Below are positions 31,900 to 44,418 of a stretch of 64,000 nucleotides of DNA, piece by piece (the stretch's first letter is position 1; every line of letters starts with the position of its first letter). The notes beneath the pieces are model-generated. The model saw only the letters and a list, made by a program, of their open reading frames with translations, ran no database searches and was not told the origin of the DNA. The stretch spans positions 496,001 through 560,000 of the forward strand of contig CANXME010002107.1 in NCBI GenBank assembly GCA_948144175.1. Direction: 5' to 3'. This DNA is from Closterium sp. NIES-65. Taxonomy: Eukaryota; Streptophyta; Zygnematophyceae; Desmidiales; Closteriaceae. The translations under genes and the position numbers were made by a program.

Positions 31900-32660
31900 C
31901 CCTCTCCCCTGCGGCCCCGCCGCCTGCCCCTTACGCGGCCCCGCGCTGGCCCCTTACGCGGCCCTGCGCCGCCGGCTCCTACGCGGCCCCGCGCCGGCCT
32001 CTTACGCGGCTCCGAGCCGGCCCCTTACGCGGCCCTGGGCCGCCGCCTCCTACTCGGCCCGCCGCCGGCCTCCTACACGGCCCCGCCGCCGGCTCCTACT
32101 CGGCTCCGCCGCCGGCCTCCTACACGGCCCGCCGCCGGCCTCCTACACGGCCCGGCCCCGGCTCCTACTCGGCCCGCCGCCGGCCTCCTACTCGGCCCGC
32201 CGCCGGCCTCCTACACGGCCCCGCCGCCGGCCTCCTACTCGGCCCGCCGCCGGCCTCCTACTCGGCCCGCCGCCGGCCTCCTACACGGCCCCGCCGCCGG
32301 CTCCTACTCGGCCCCGCCGCCGGCCTCCTACTCGGCCCGTCGCCGGCCTCCTACTCGGCCCGCCGCCGGCTCCTACTTGGCCCTACCGCCGGCCCTACCG
32401 CCGGCCTTGTCCCGGCCCCGCCACTGCACTGCAGCCGAGCCGCCCAGCAGCAGCCGAGCCGCCCAGCAGCAGCCGAGCCGCCCAGGCACGCCCAGCAGCA
32501 GCCGAGCCGCCCAGCAGCAGCCGAGCCGCCCAGCAGCAGCCGAGCCGCCCAGCAGCCGAGCCGCCCAGCAGCAGCCGAGCCGCCCAGCAGCAGCCGAGCC
32601 GCCCCGCAGTAGCCGAGCCGCCCCGCAGTAGCCGAGCCGCCCGGTACCTGAGCAGCCCGA
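31900..32660 (+). repeat. GC-rich leader minisatellites of copia-1
   Basis: A unit of about 22-24 bp (GGCCTCCTACTCGGCCCGCCGCC variants) fills 31930-32400, then AGCAGCCGAGCCGCCC units of 15-18 bp run to 32640. An open frame exists but is repeat-driven and lacks an ATG in the right context. Confidence 0.85.
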
Positions 32661-32745
32661 GCCGCCTGAGCTGCACGAGCAGCCCGAGCCGCCTGCTGCT
32701 GACCTACCCGACTCTCCCATCCCGGTGAGACTTTCAGCTGCTGCT

Positions 32746-35700
32746 ATGGCCACCCCCAATGTTCTCACTTTTGACGCTGAGGGGAGGGCCATTGACTTTG
32801 CCGTCTGGATCGAGGATCTGCAGCTGTACTTACTGTGTGATGCGGTAGATGAGGTCTCTCTCTTTGACTTTGTCTCTGGCGCTGTCCCTGCCCCGCCTGC
32901 TGATGCTGACTCTGCCGTTCGCTCCAAGTGGGCGACCCGCGATGCTGCTGCACGTCTTGCTGTGCGTCGCCACCTCCCTTCCTCTGAGCGTGCCCACTTT
33001 AGTCAGTGCAAGACCGCTCAGGCCTTGTACGACGCTGTAGTTGCGCGCTACTCCTCCCCTTCCTCCGCTACCCTTAGCCGCCTCATGCTACCGTTTCTCT
33101 TCCCTGACCTCGCTTCCTTTCCCACTGTCGCTGACCTCGTTACCCACCTCCGCGCTAGTGACACCCGCTACCGCGCTGCCCTTCCTGCTGAGTTCCGCGC
33201 TGCGAACCCTCCTCCCATGTACATCACTCTCTACTTTCTCGTCACCCGTCTTCCTGAGTCCCTTCGTGTCGTTAGGGACCAGTTTCTCTCTGTCTGTCCC
33301 ACCACTCTCACTGTCGACCTCCTTGAGGAGTCCCTGCTAGCGGCTGAGAAGAGTATTGTCGCTGTAGGGGCCTCTCGGGGTGACCCTCGCACCCCCATCT
33401 TTGAGGGGTGTGGTCCCTCCCCCCTGCTGCCCTCTGTCGCCTCTGCCGCTGCGGCCGACCTCGTTGGTTTTGAGTCGGTCGGCGCGGCGTCTGCCCCCAG
33501 TGGCAGACGCCGCACTGGCAAGGGCAAGGGGGGCAAGGGAGCGGGTGGAGCCAGAGGGGGCGGTGGAGGAGGCGGTGGGGGTGGAGGGGGGAGTGGGGGT
33601 GGCGGGGGGGGTGGTGGCGGGAGTGGAGGTAGTAGTGGCGGCGGTGGAGGCGGAGGTGGCGGCGGAGGTGGTAGCGGAGGAGGCGGTGGGAGCGGTGGGA
33701 GCGACGGTCCTGGTGGGGGAGGTGGCGGTGGCGACGGGGGTGGCGGTGGAGGCGGGGGTGGCGGTGGAGGAGGGGGTCGGAGTGGCTCGTCCCAGCGGAG
33801 CAGCTCTGGGGGTGGTCAGCGCCAGCAGCAGCAGCAGCAGCAGCCACAGCAGCAGCCGCAGCAGCAGCAGCGCTCTCGCACCGTCCCCGGCCCTCAGCAG
33901 CTCCGTGAGTGGTACTTGCAGCGTCAGCGCGGTGGTGCGCTTGGTCCCTGCCCCTACGTTCTTCGCACTGGTGACCGTGCAGGGGAGAGGTGTGGAGGCG
34001 CCCACACAGCCCGTCGCTGCTTTGGCCGCCTGACCGACGCCTGGCGTCAGCAGTTTCCGGAGGCCGCTGAGATCCCCCGCTGGGGAGAGCTGTCTAGGGC
34101 TGGTGTAGCTATTTATGATCTTGATTTTGATGCTATTCTCTCTGCTATGTATGCTGTGACTGGTAGTGATGAGGATGACTGTTACCGGTGTTTCCCGCCC
34201 GACCCGGGCATTGGTACTGCCGCGTCAGGTACTAGTGAGGCTGCTGCTCTAGGTGCCAGTGCGTCTGTGCTTTCAGGTACTGGTGAGTCCGCCCTCTCAG
34301 GTACTGTGTCGGCTTCGGCCTCTCACACCTTCACCCTTGACTCTGGAGCGTCTCGCTCCTTCTTTAGGGACCGCACCACTCTCACGCCGCTGAGTCGGCC
34401 TGTTGCGGTGTCCCTGGCGGACCCCTCTGGGGGGCCTGTCCTGTCTCGCTTCTCCACTGTCCTCCCGTGTCCGGCGGCCCCCTCTGGCACCCTGACTGGT
34501 CTCTACCTCCCCTCGTTCTCGACGAACTTGGTGAGTGGTGCTGACCTCCAGGATGCAGGTGTCCACCAGTTCACCCCTGCTCGTCAGCGGGTGACCCACT
34601 GTACGGAGGCGGATACAGGTCGCCACCTGGCTACGTTTACACGTCGGCCGGGGTCGAGCCTGTACAGACTGACCACTGCTTCTCCTCCAGGTACTGCGTC
34701 TGGTAGGGCCCCTTCGTCTGGTCAGGTGTTTGCTGCAGCGTCCAGGTCTGGTCCTGAGTCTGCCCCTTGTTCGTGTCGTCGTCTGTCTCACGAGACCCTC
34801 CTCTGGCACCACCGCCTTGGCCACCCCTCTCTGCTTCGGCTCAGAGGCATGGCCTCGCGGGTCCTTGTGTCTGGTCTTCCCCGGTCCCTCCCCCCCCTTC
34901 CTCCGGGCCCTGGCCCTGCCTGTGTCCCCTGTGTCGAGGGGCGCCAGCGTGCTGCCCCTCACTCCTCCCAGTTTCCTCCGACAGAGGCCCCGTTGCAGAC
35001 GCTTCACATGGACGTGTGGGGCCCAGCCCGCGTCCGTGGACAGGGTCAGGAGCGCTACTTCCTGCTAGTGGTTGACGACTACTCGCGTTACACCACAGTC
35101 TTCCCCTTGCGCAGCAAGGGTGAGGTCACTCAGGTGTTGATCGACTGGATCCGCGCAGCTCGTCTTCAGCTTCGGAGAAGCTTTGGCTCTGACTTCCCTG
35201 TCTTGCGTCTGCACTCGGACAGAGGCGGAGAGTTCTCCTCGGCCCTCCTGAGTGCCTACTGTCGTGTGCGAGGCATCCGTCAGACCTTCACGCTTCCGGA
35301 CTCACCACAGCAGAATGGGATCGCTGAGCGCCGCATTGGCATGGTCATGGACGTCGCTCGTACGTCCATGATGCATGCGGCTGCTCCCCATTTTCTGTGG
35401 CCGTTTGCGGTCAGGTACGCTGCGCACCAGATCAACCTCCACCCCAGGGTCTCTCGACCGGAGACCTCCCCAGCTCTGTTGTGGACGGGGAAGGTTGGCG
35501 ATGCGTCGGCGTTCCGGGTCTGGGGATCTCGGGCGTTTGTTCGCGACCTGTCTGCGGACAAGCTGTCCCCTCGTGCTTCTCCCTGCGTCTTCCTCGGGTT
35601 CCCCCCCGACGCCCCTGGGTGGCAGTTTTACCACCCCACCTCTCGACGTGTTCTGTCCTCCCGGACGTCACGTTCGACGAGTCGGTACCCTACTACCGCC

Positions 35701-38687
35701 TCTTCCCCTACCGCACTCCGTCCCTCCCCCCACCCCCCCTCTTCTTGGTACCAGGTCCCCCCCCAGTAGTCCCCCTCCCCCCTCAGGGTCCTGCCCCTTC
35801 AGGTGTGTCTCAGGTAGACGCGGTCGAGCCTGTCGAGGTCACTGGTGACTCCGGTGCTGCTGCGGGAGCTGAGCCTGGGGGTGCGGAGTCTAGGGGTGCT
35901 GAGCCTGGGGGTGCGGAGCCTGGGGGTGCGGAGTCTGGGGGTGCTGGGCCTGGGGGTGCTGAGCCTGGGGGTGCTGAGCCTGGGGGTGCTGTGCCTGGGG
36001 GTGCTGTGTCTGGGGGTACTGAGCCTGGGGGTGCTGAGCCGGGAGGTGCCGAGCCTGGAGGTGCTGTGCCTGGGGGTGCTTCGTCTCACCGGGAGCCGCT
36101 CTCTCCACAGGAGCTGCGTGAGTGGTTTGCCCGGCGCTGGAGGCGTGCCGCTGGTGCTGGTGGTTCTTCGGCTGCGGAGGGCGCTGCTGCCACGCGACCT
36201 GGCGGTGCTCGTCCTGTGGGTGCTGGAGCTGCTGGGTCTGAGTGTTCTCCTGGAGCTGGTCCTGCTGAGGACGTTGGCGCTGAGCCTGCGGTTGGTGGTC
36301 CGACTGACGGTGCTCCTGGTGCTGCTGCTGGAGGTTCTGGAGCTTCTGGTGGTTCTGCTGGAGGTGCTGCTGGAGTGGGTGCTCCTGCCGGGGGTGCTGG
36401 TGCTGTTCCTGCTGTTTCTGGCGTCGCCGCGCGGCCTCGACCGTACTTCGTTCCGCTCCTGCAGCAGGTTCTTGGTCTTACACCTCCTCCTCCTCCCTTA
36501 GAGGGTCCGCAGCCTGTCCGGTCACAGCCACAGCTACAGCCTGCCTCCCCTTTGCCTGCTCCTTCTCCCTACGCTGGTCCGACTGGAGGTCTTACTGAGC
36601 GTCGTGAGCCTGCGTCTCGTCCTGCGTCGCCTGTTCGTACTGAGCGCGCTAGTGGTCGCGGGTCGCGTCAGCGTCCTCCTCCTGTCCCTGGCACGCACCA
36701 GATGTCACTGCGTCCGTCCACTGCTCCTCTGCGTGCCCCTTTGCCTTCTCCTCCTGCTTCCTCTCTTCCTGCTCTTGCCGACCCGGAGTCGGACTCTCTT
36801 CGTGCTGCCAGTCCTACTGTCACGCGTCTCCTTGCTACTGCTGTCACTGACCCTTCCTTCGAGTCGTCTGCTGCGTCTGCCCTTGTCACTGAGCTTGTCG
36901 ACTTTGCTGCGCGCTGTCGTCTAGACTACGCTGCTCGTCTTGTCGCTGAGTCTGAGTCCGCCTGTCCTCCGTCCGTCGGGGGTGAGTGTGCCCTTGGCAC
37001 GGACGTCCTAGAGGACAGGCAGGAGGAGTTCCAGTGTCTAGCCGCTGCTTCACCTCGTCTCGCGTCTGTACTGCTAGCCCCTGAGGGAGACCCGGACGCA
37101 CTAGACATCCCGACTCCGCGTTCTTACGCGGAGGCCGTAGAGGGTCCCTACTCCTCTCAGTGGCAGGCAGCTATGGATGCAGAGATGGCTTCCTGGAAGT
37201 CCACAGGCACCTACGTTGACGCGGTTCCCCCTCCTGGGGCGAACATCGTCAGTGGCATGTGGATCTTCAGGGTGAAGCGGCCGCCGGGCTCGCCGCCTGT
37301 CTTCAAGGCGCGTTACGTGGCTCGTGGCTTCAGTCAGCGGCAGGGAGTTGACTACTTTCAGACCTTCTCTCCCACCCCGAAGATGACCACTCTTCGGGTG
37401 CTGCTGCACATTGCCGCTCAGCGCGACTACGAGCTTCACTCTCTCGACTTCAGCACTGCGTTCCTGCAGGGTAGCCTGCACGAGGAGATCTGGCTGCGCC
37501 GTCCGCCTGGCTTCACTGGGACTTTCCCTCCTGGCACCCAGTGGAGCCTCCGACGGCCAGTCTACGGTCTCCGCCAGGCACCGCGTGAGTGGCACGACAC
37601 ACTGAGGACTACGCTTGCGGCTCTTGGGTTTGCTCCTTCTACTGCTGACCCGTCGCTGTTTCTTCGCACCGACACTTCCCTGCCGCCGTTCTACATCCTC
37701 GTGTACGTCGACGACTTGGTCTTTGCCACAGCGGACACTGCTGGACTCGCCTACGTGAAGTCCGAGCTGCTGAAGAGACACACGTGCACAGACCTGGGTG
37801 AACTGCGCAGCTACCTTGGCTTGCAGATCACTCGGGACAGAGCACGCCGCACCATTACCCTGACTCAGTCACACATGGTGCAGCAGGTCCTTCAGCGCTT
37901 CGGCTTCACGTACTCCTCGCCTCAGGCCACTCCTCTGCCTACTCGCCACTCACTCTCAGCTCTGCCTTCGGATGAGTCCGTAGAGTCGAGTGGTCCATAT
38001 GCAGAGCTTGTTGGCTGCCTCATGTACCTGATGACCTGCACTCGACCTGACCTTGCATACCCTCTGAGCATCCTTGCACGCTATGTTGCTCCTGGGAGAC
38101 ACCGACCAGAGCACATGGCTGCAGCGAAGAGGGTATTGCGCTACCTGTGCAGTACGTCGGGCATGGGGCTAGTGCTTGGAGGGCGGAGTCCAGTGGTCCT
38201 TACTGGGCACGCAGACGCTTCTTGGGCTGACGACCAGGCTACGCAGCGGTCGTCACAGGGTTACACCTTCAGCCTTGGTTCCGGCTCTGTCTCGTGGCGG
38301 TCTACTCGCTCGTCTTCGGTTCTCGGCTCCAGTTGTGAGGCTGAGATCTACGCCGGGGCCATGGCTGCACAGGAGCTTCGCTGGCTCACCTACCTGCTGA
38401 CTGACCTTGGAGAGCTGCCTCGTTCTCCTCCAGTGCTGTACGTAGACAACAAGGCCATGTTGGCCTTGTGTCGAGAGCAGCGCTTGGAGCACAGAACGAA
38501 GCACATTGCTCTCCGCTACTTCCTTGCTCGTGAGCTGCAGCAGCGTGGTCAGTTGCGACTTGCTTACGTGGCCTCTGAGGCCAACACTGCTGATGTGTTC
38601 ACCAAGGCACTTGCGCCTTGCGACCATCAGCGCTTTTGTACCCAGCTGGGTCTTGTACCTGTCTTGCCTCACTTGCTCTCTTCTTGA
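32746..38687 (+). pseudogene. Copia-1 Gag-Pol polyprotein with one frameshift
   Basis: ATG 32746 (MATPNVLTFD) to TGA 38687. The order is a Gag domain, a Gly-rich run (33545-33790), a Gln run, and a Cys-His cluster of unusual spacing (CPYV…CGGAHTARRC). Then come protease (LDSGASRSFF), pre-integrase HHRLGHP, integrase with LHMDVWG, LHSDRGGEFS and NGIAERR, a PGG-repeat linker, RT with YVDD (37704-37715), and RNase H (HADASWADD, CEAEIY, YVDNKAM). A single-base deletion near 35662 (relative to copia-2 at 47343) shifts the frame between integrase and the linker; the rest is open. Probably a recent inactivation. Confidence 0.9.
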
Positions 38688-38891
38688 CTTTACTTGTACT
38701 TTGACATATATATACCTGCTCTTGCTTGTCTAGTTTTATATATATGTCTTTACTCCTGCATGTGAACTGGCCTCTGGCCTTGCTCTTGTGCTCGGACTGT
38801 GTGGTGACTTTGTGATCCACCCTGAGCGTGTTTTGCTTTGCTTGACTGGTCTTGTGACCCCTTGTTCTCCCCCACTTTGCCTATGGGGGTG

Positions 38892-39024
38892 TGTCAGATT
38901 ATTATAGCTGATGCATGTTTGTAGGCTATAGTGGGGTAGCACATATGGGGTACAGTTTGCTAGGGTTGTATTTGTACCCAACTCTGACTTAGTCAATTCA
39001 TTTTCCTCTGCTCATAGTTTCACA
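38892..39024 (+). repeat. Copia-1 3' LTR
   Basis: 133 bp, matches 31669-31801. Confidence 0.95.
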
Positions 39025-39029
39025 TTCCG

Positions 39030-39558
39030 GGCAGACCTTCTCAAACGTTTTGAGCCGATTAATTCCACTTATATTGCGCGCGAAAAATTACATCACCATA
39101 GGCAATTCGGGAGTGTCGCGCAATACACGCAGCAGATGGAGGAATTTTATAATCGCATTCCCGACATTACCGAAGGCGAAAAAATTCAGTCCTACATCGC
39201 GGGGTTGAAAACTGACATTCGGCGCCAGGTTGCAGCAGCGAATTGTAGCAGCTACAGCGAAATCGTATCGGCCGCGGAGCGTTTTGACTTGGTCAAATCC
39301 GGGACACGACGACCCCACGTCGTCGGATCACGACAAGGGGATCGCTCGGCTTCAACCACGTTCGCCGACCCCATGGAAGTCGACAAATTCGACGCGAGTT
39401 CACGTCCTGCAAAAAACAAAACACTTTGCGAATTTTGCGGCGGAAACGGACATCGCATTGTCGACTGTTTTCACATGAAATCAGCACGTGCGGCATTCCG
39501 AGCTCGTGGGAGTGGCGAAACTAAAGACAAAAAGTCAAAAAACGGATCTCGCCAGTGA
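39030..39558 (+). CDS. Gypsy-1 gag, C-terminal part with zinc knuckle
   Basis: Continues the frame of 31242-31668 after copia-1. It has the Ty3-type capsid C-terminal segment ([32 protein letters not shown]) and one CCHC knuckle ([14 protein letters not shown]), ending TGA 39556-39558. Pol opens in the -1 frame across this stop (from 39555), so Pol is probably made by -1 frameshifting or a similar recoding event. Confidence 0.9.
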
Positions 39559-42500
39559 TTGCGGATCGTGCTGGCGAGAAAAAACAGATCCGAAAGCGTC
39601 AGCGCAATCTGGACCGAATCGAAATTGAAGGACAGCATTGGGCGCGAGATTTGGAGAATCAAGGGCGAAATCCCAAGCCCCTTGACCGAAATTTGTCAGA
39701 GGAATTCGCCGAGGAAAAGAAAACCTCCGCGAAAACAGACTCGACCAAGACGGGAACTCTCCAATTCGACCCCGGAAAAAAACAGAATTCGTTAAAGTTA
39801 TCTTTCAAAGATGCTTTAATGAAGACTGGCGATTTTCGCGGGTCCGGAGCCATAAACAAATTCCGGGAAGAACTCCAGAGGAAGCAAACAATTAAAGAAG
39901 TGGTACCGGTGCCTACGGAGCTGGGGAAAAAATTAAGGAGTGTGGAAAGGAGTAGACCTTTTCACGGCGTCAACGTCCTCTCCCGGAACCAGCCCAAGAC
40001 GACTCTCCACTCCCCAGGGAAGAAGTCTATGGAGCTGAAGCAGCTGAAGAGGCAGCTGGGAGTTCAAAAGAAGCTGCAGAAACTCCGAAAACCCCTCCAG
40101 GATGCATCCAGTGGATCACAGGCGTCGACCGGATCCACCCCCTCAGGGTCAACTTGTACGGTTACTACCTCTACTCCTGGCGTTGGAGAAGAGCCTTTCT
40201 CCACGCAGCCCAGGCCAGCTAGTTGTCCAGAAGAAAGCAGTGGAACCACGGTGTGTACTGAATATTGGGATGTACCCTATGATCCCATTAATGAGACTAT
40301 TTTTGGGTACTTCGAGCAACGCTCACCACTCCTGCTCGAGGTGATCTGCAACGGACAGCGCCTCCAAGCACTCGTGGACAGCGGGGCGTCGCACAGCGTC
40401 TATGACAAAAAGGCAATCGATCGACTCGGAAGTGACATCAAGTCCTCAAGCTTCTCGGCAACGATGGTGGATGGCAGTAAGCTACCTATCTACGGGGAAA
40501 CACGGTTGCTACTCCAGATTGGACCCCTTCGATGGAAGCCTGCTCTCCCCGTCACAAATATCAAAGGACTCGACGTAATCTTCGGGAGAGACTTTCTTAA
40601 AAAGTTCAACCCCGAGATCAACTGGGTTAACCAGACGGCCAACATCAACAACAACGGGAGAAAAATCAGCCTTCCCAAATGGGACGACACGGGAAATATT
40701 CCAGTCGAGACACTCGCACGCTTTGAAAAGGACGTCAAACGGACCACGGCGGGATTCATGGCGATAGTCAACGAGGCAGACAACGGAGAGAAGCAGACCC
40801 AGGAACTTCCTCCAGCAGTCAAGAAAATTCTTGAAGAGTTCCAGGACGTTCTCCCCGACGATTTACCTGATCAACTACCGCCATACCGGACACATCAACA
40901 CGAGATCGTAGAAGAGCCGGGGTCCAAGCCAACGTTCCGAGCACCATACCGGCTGAGCCCGACAGAGCTTGCCGATATGAAAAAACAAATAGAGTATCTC
41001 CTGGAGAAAGGGCTGATTCGACCCTCGACTTCGCCGTACGGAGCTCCAGTTCTCTTCACTCCGAAGCCAGACGGAAGTCTGCGAATGTGCATCGACTACC
41101 GAGCCTTGAACAAGCAGACTGTAAAAAATAAATACCCGATACCACGGATCGACGACTTACTCGACCAACTTCGCGGTGCTACGGTATTCTCCAAGCTCGA
41201 CCTCAGATCGGGATACTGGCAAATTCGTATGGTGGACAACTCTATCCACAAAACCGCTTTTCGAACTCGGTACGGGTCATACGAGTATCTCGTGATGCCA
41301 TTCGGACTCACTAACGCACCAGCCACATTTCAGGTGGAAATGAACCACATCCTTCGGCCCCTTCTGGACGAGTGCGTGGTGGTATATATGGACGATATCC
41401 TGATCTACTCGAAAGATATGAATCAGCACGTTGAGCATCTACGACGGGTGTTTGAAATTCTTCGACGAGAACGCTTCTACGTGAAACTATCCAAGAGCGA
41501 GTTTGCGTTGAAAAAAGTCCAGTTCCTTGGACATATGGTGAGCGCTCAAGGAGTTCACGTGGATCCTAAGAAGATCGAAGCAGTGCGAACGTGGAAGACC
41601 CCTGAGAACGTGAAGGAGTTACAACAGTTCCTTGGATTCGCCAACTACTACAACCGGTTCGTACCGAACTACGCCAAGATTGCCGCACCATTAACGAACC
41701 TGTTGAAGAAGAATACACCATATCAATGGGAGGCGAAGCACCAGGAAGCCGTGGAACAACTTAAAACCGCACTCACGTCCGCACCTGTTCTTATCCTGCC
41801 AGACACTGAACTTGACTATGTCATCGAGGCCGATGCTAGCGATCAAGCAGTGGGCGCAGTACTCATGCAGGATCAAGGGAAGGGACTACAACCCATTGCA
41901 TACCTCAGTAAAAAACTTCACGGGGCAGAACTCAATTACCCCATCCATGACAAAGAGGCCCTCGCCATCGTCAACGCATTTAAGGCATGGAGGTGTTATC
42001 TCGAAGGAAGAAAAACGACTGTCTACACCGACCACTGCAGCCTCAAGTACCTGAAGACCCAACCAACACTCTCCAGGCGGCAGGTCCGGTGGATTGACTT
42101 TCTCGAAACCCACTTCCATTACGACATCGTGTATAAGTCGGGGCACAAGAACAAGGCAGACGCACTGAGTCGCCCTGCACACGTTGCCGCCTTACAAATC
42201 GATGGCATGAACCCCCTTCTGAAGGGACTCTTCACGCATGGATACACCATCGACCCCGAAGTCTCTGTAGCAGAAAAGCGCCATCTTCTACATTGGGATC
42301 AAGACATCGCATACCGCAAGGGCTCTACAAAAATATGGGTACCTAATTACCCTCCTTTACGCCAGTTACTGATCGAAGAATATCATGATGTTCTCTACGC
42401 AGGCCACTTCGGTAGTAACAAGACGCTTGCCGGTATTGCGAAGCATTATTATTGGCCCCACATGGCGGATGACGTACAAAAATTCGTCACCTCGTGCGAC

Positions 42501-43295
42501 ACATGCCAACGGATAAAGAGCAGCAAACAAAAGAAAGCAGGATTACTACAGCCTCTTCCAGTCCCTGAACAGCCTTGGCAAGTGGTTAGCCTCGACTTCA
42601 TCACCGGGTTACCACCTACCAAAGCTGGTTACGACGCCATTCTAGTCGTCATCGACAAATTCTCCAAAATGGGACACTTCATTCCGACACACACAACAGC
42701 TCGCGTCGAGGAGACAGCGCAAATATTCTTCCGCTACGTCATCTCACAACATGGCATTCCAACCACGCTGATCTCCGACAGAGACCCGAAATTCACGAGT
42801 AAATTCTGGAAGGAGCTCATGTCGCTCATGGGGACCAAACTCGCCATGTCATCAGCCTATCATCCCCAAACGGATGGTCAGACAGAGCGCCTCAACCAGA
42901 TTGTCGAACAGCTTCTGCGAGCAGCGTGTAAGGACGATATCTCTAAATGGGATGCACATCTGCCGGCTCTCGAGTTTGCGTACAACAACGCCACACATGC
43001 CGCAACAGGGCAAACTCCTTTTTTCCTCTGTTACGGTCGCAACCCACTCACGCCTCAGAAACCAACAGTACCCGCCACGGTGCAACCCGCACATGACTTC
43101 ATTTCCACTATGCACCAATTGTGGGAGCGCACGCATAAACGTCTTCTGACTATCCAGCAGCAACAAAAGAAGCTCGCTGATCGGAGTCGCAACGATCATT
43201 CCATCCAGATTGGCGATCAGGTGCTTCTGGATACACGCAATCTCGACATCAGCCATCTTCCGTCTAAGCTCCGACCTCGCTTCTGCGGACCTTTT
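39555..43295 (+). CDS. Gypsy-1 Pol: protease, RT, RNase H, integrase (chromodomain cut off by copia-2)
   Basis: Lys-rich linker, then retropepsin with VDSGASHS (about 40374), RT with [21 protein letters not shown] and YMDD (41385-41396), and RNase H ([21 protein letters not shown]). Integrase follows with an HHCC zinc site (ending [10 protein letters not shown]) and the D,D-35-E triad: D in LDFITG, D in SDRD, E in TDGQTER, with 35 residues between the last two. The frame is intact to 43295 and continues after copia-2 at 50780. Confidence 0.95.
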
Positions 43296-43477
43296 TGTCA
43301 GAACATATAGCTTACTTGTTTGTGTAGGCTATAGAGGGGTATCCCATAGGGGGTACAACACAATTAGGGTTTCCCATTTGTACTCACTTCGTTCATACTC
43401 ATTTCCATTCTCGTTCAATTCTTCTCATGGAATCAAAGCAGGTCCCCTCCTAGGGACTGTTCCTAGGGCCCACCGAA

Positions 43478-43495
43478 GCGCGCCCCGAGGCGCGC
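43478..43495 (+). promoter_or_regulatory. CCGA-loop hairpin in the copia-2 leader RNA
   Basis: GCGCGCC-CCGA-GGCGCGC, identical to copia-1 at 31853-31870, 50 nt after the LTR. Confidence 0.5.
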
Positions 43496-43554
43496 GTTCT
43501 TTTTTTAGCGACCCTGCGTGTCGCCCCTACCGTCGCGCTCCCGCTGCTCCCTCC

Positions 43555-44345
43555 TCTTACGGCCGCCCGCCCTAGTGCCCTGACGGCCGCCCGCCCTAGC
43601 GCCCTGACGGCCGCCCGCCCTAGCGCCCTGACGGCCGTCCGCCCTAGCGCCCGAGCGCCAACCGCCCTAGCGCCCTGACGGCCGCCCGCCCTAGCGCCCT
43701 GACGGCCGCCCGCCCCAGCGCCCGAGCGCCGCCCGCCCTAGCGCCCGAGCGCCGCCCGCCCTAGCGCCCGAGCGCCGCCCGCCCTAGAGCCCTGACGGCC
43801 GCCCGCCCTAGCGCCCGAGCGCCGCTCGCCCTAGCGCCCTGACGGCCGCCCACCCTAGCGCCCGTGCGCCACTCGCCCGAGCGCCCTGACGGCCGGCCGC
43901 CCGCCCTAGCGCCCGAGCGCCGCCCGCCCTTTCACCCTTACGGCCGCCCGCCCGAACGCCTGAGCGCCGCCCACCGTCGCCCCACCGCCCTAGCGCCCGA
44001 CGCCCGCGAGCCGCCCGTCGCAGCCGCCCGTGAGCTCCCTGAGCCGCCCGCGCCGCCGTCCCTGAGCCGCCTGTGCAGCCGCCCGCGAGCCGCCAGTGAG
44101 CCGCCCGTCGCGACACCAGCGCCGCACGAGCCGCCCGTACAGCCCAGCAGCCCGAGCCGCCCGAGCCGCCCGCGCCGCCCTAGCAACCCGAGCCGCCCGA
44201 GCCGCCCGAGCCGCCCGAGCCGCCCGAGCCGCGCGAGCCGCCCGAGCCGCCCCAGCCGCCCGAGCCGCCCGAGCCGCCGGAGCCGCCCGAGCCGCCCGAG
44301 CCGCCCGCGCCGCCCCAGCAACCCGAGCCGCCCGAGCCGTGCCGC
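43555..44345 (+). repeat. GC-rich leader minisatellites of copia-2
   Basis: Units of about 24 bp (GCCCGCCCTAGCGCCCTGACGG and GCCCGAGCGCC variants) at 43555-43960, then 9-bp GAGCCGCCC units at 44140-44340. The unit sequence differs from the copia-1 leader although the adjacent coding sequence is nearly identical, so the leader repeats turn over faster than the genes. Confidence 0.85.
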
Positions 44346-44418
44346 TGTTCCTGAGCTGTGTTTCTCTGCTACTGCACTACCCGACTCTCCCAGCCCGGTG
44401 AGACTTTCAGCTGCTACC

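Larger units (their letters stand above)
31669..39024 (+). mobile_element. Copia-1: Ty1/copia retrotransposon
   Basis: LTRs of 133 bp (31669-31801, 38892-39024) start TGTCAGATTATT, end TTTCACA and look identical by eye. TSD TTCCG (31664-31668, 39025-39029). Primer site TGGTATAGAGC after the 5' LTR; PPT CTATGGGGGTG before the 3' LTR. A roughly 0.9-kb GC-rich leader, then one polyprotein with a single frameshift. Its LTR differs from the copia-2/copia-3 type while its coding halves match each of them (see findings). Confidence 0.95.

Noticed and set aside
31839-32612. 257-codon frame in the copia-1 leader
   Set aside because: Repeat-driven Pro/Ala/Arg sequence with a different repeat unit in copia-2, so no conserved protein.
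43864-44418. N-terminal extension of the copia-2 polyprotein
   Set aside because: The frame is open only because the 9- and 24-bp leader repeats lack stops; no ATG occurs before 44419, and copia-1 and copia-3 also start at the equivalent ATG.
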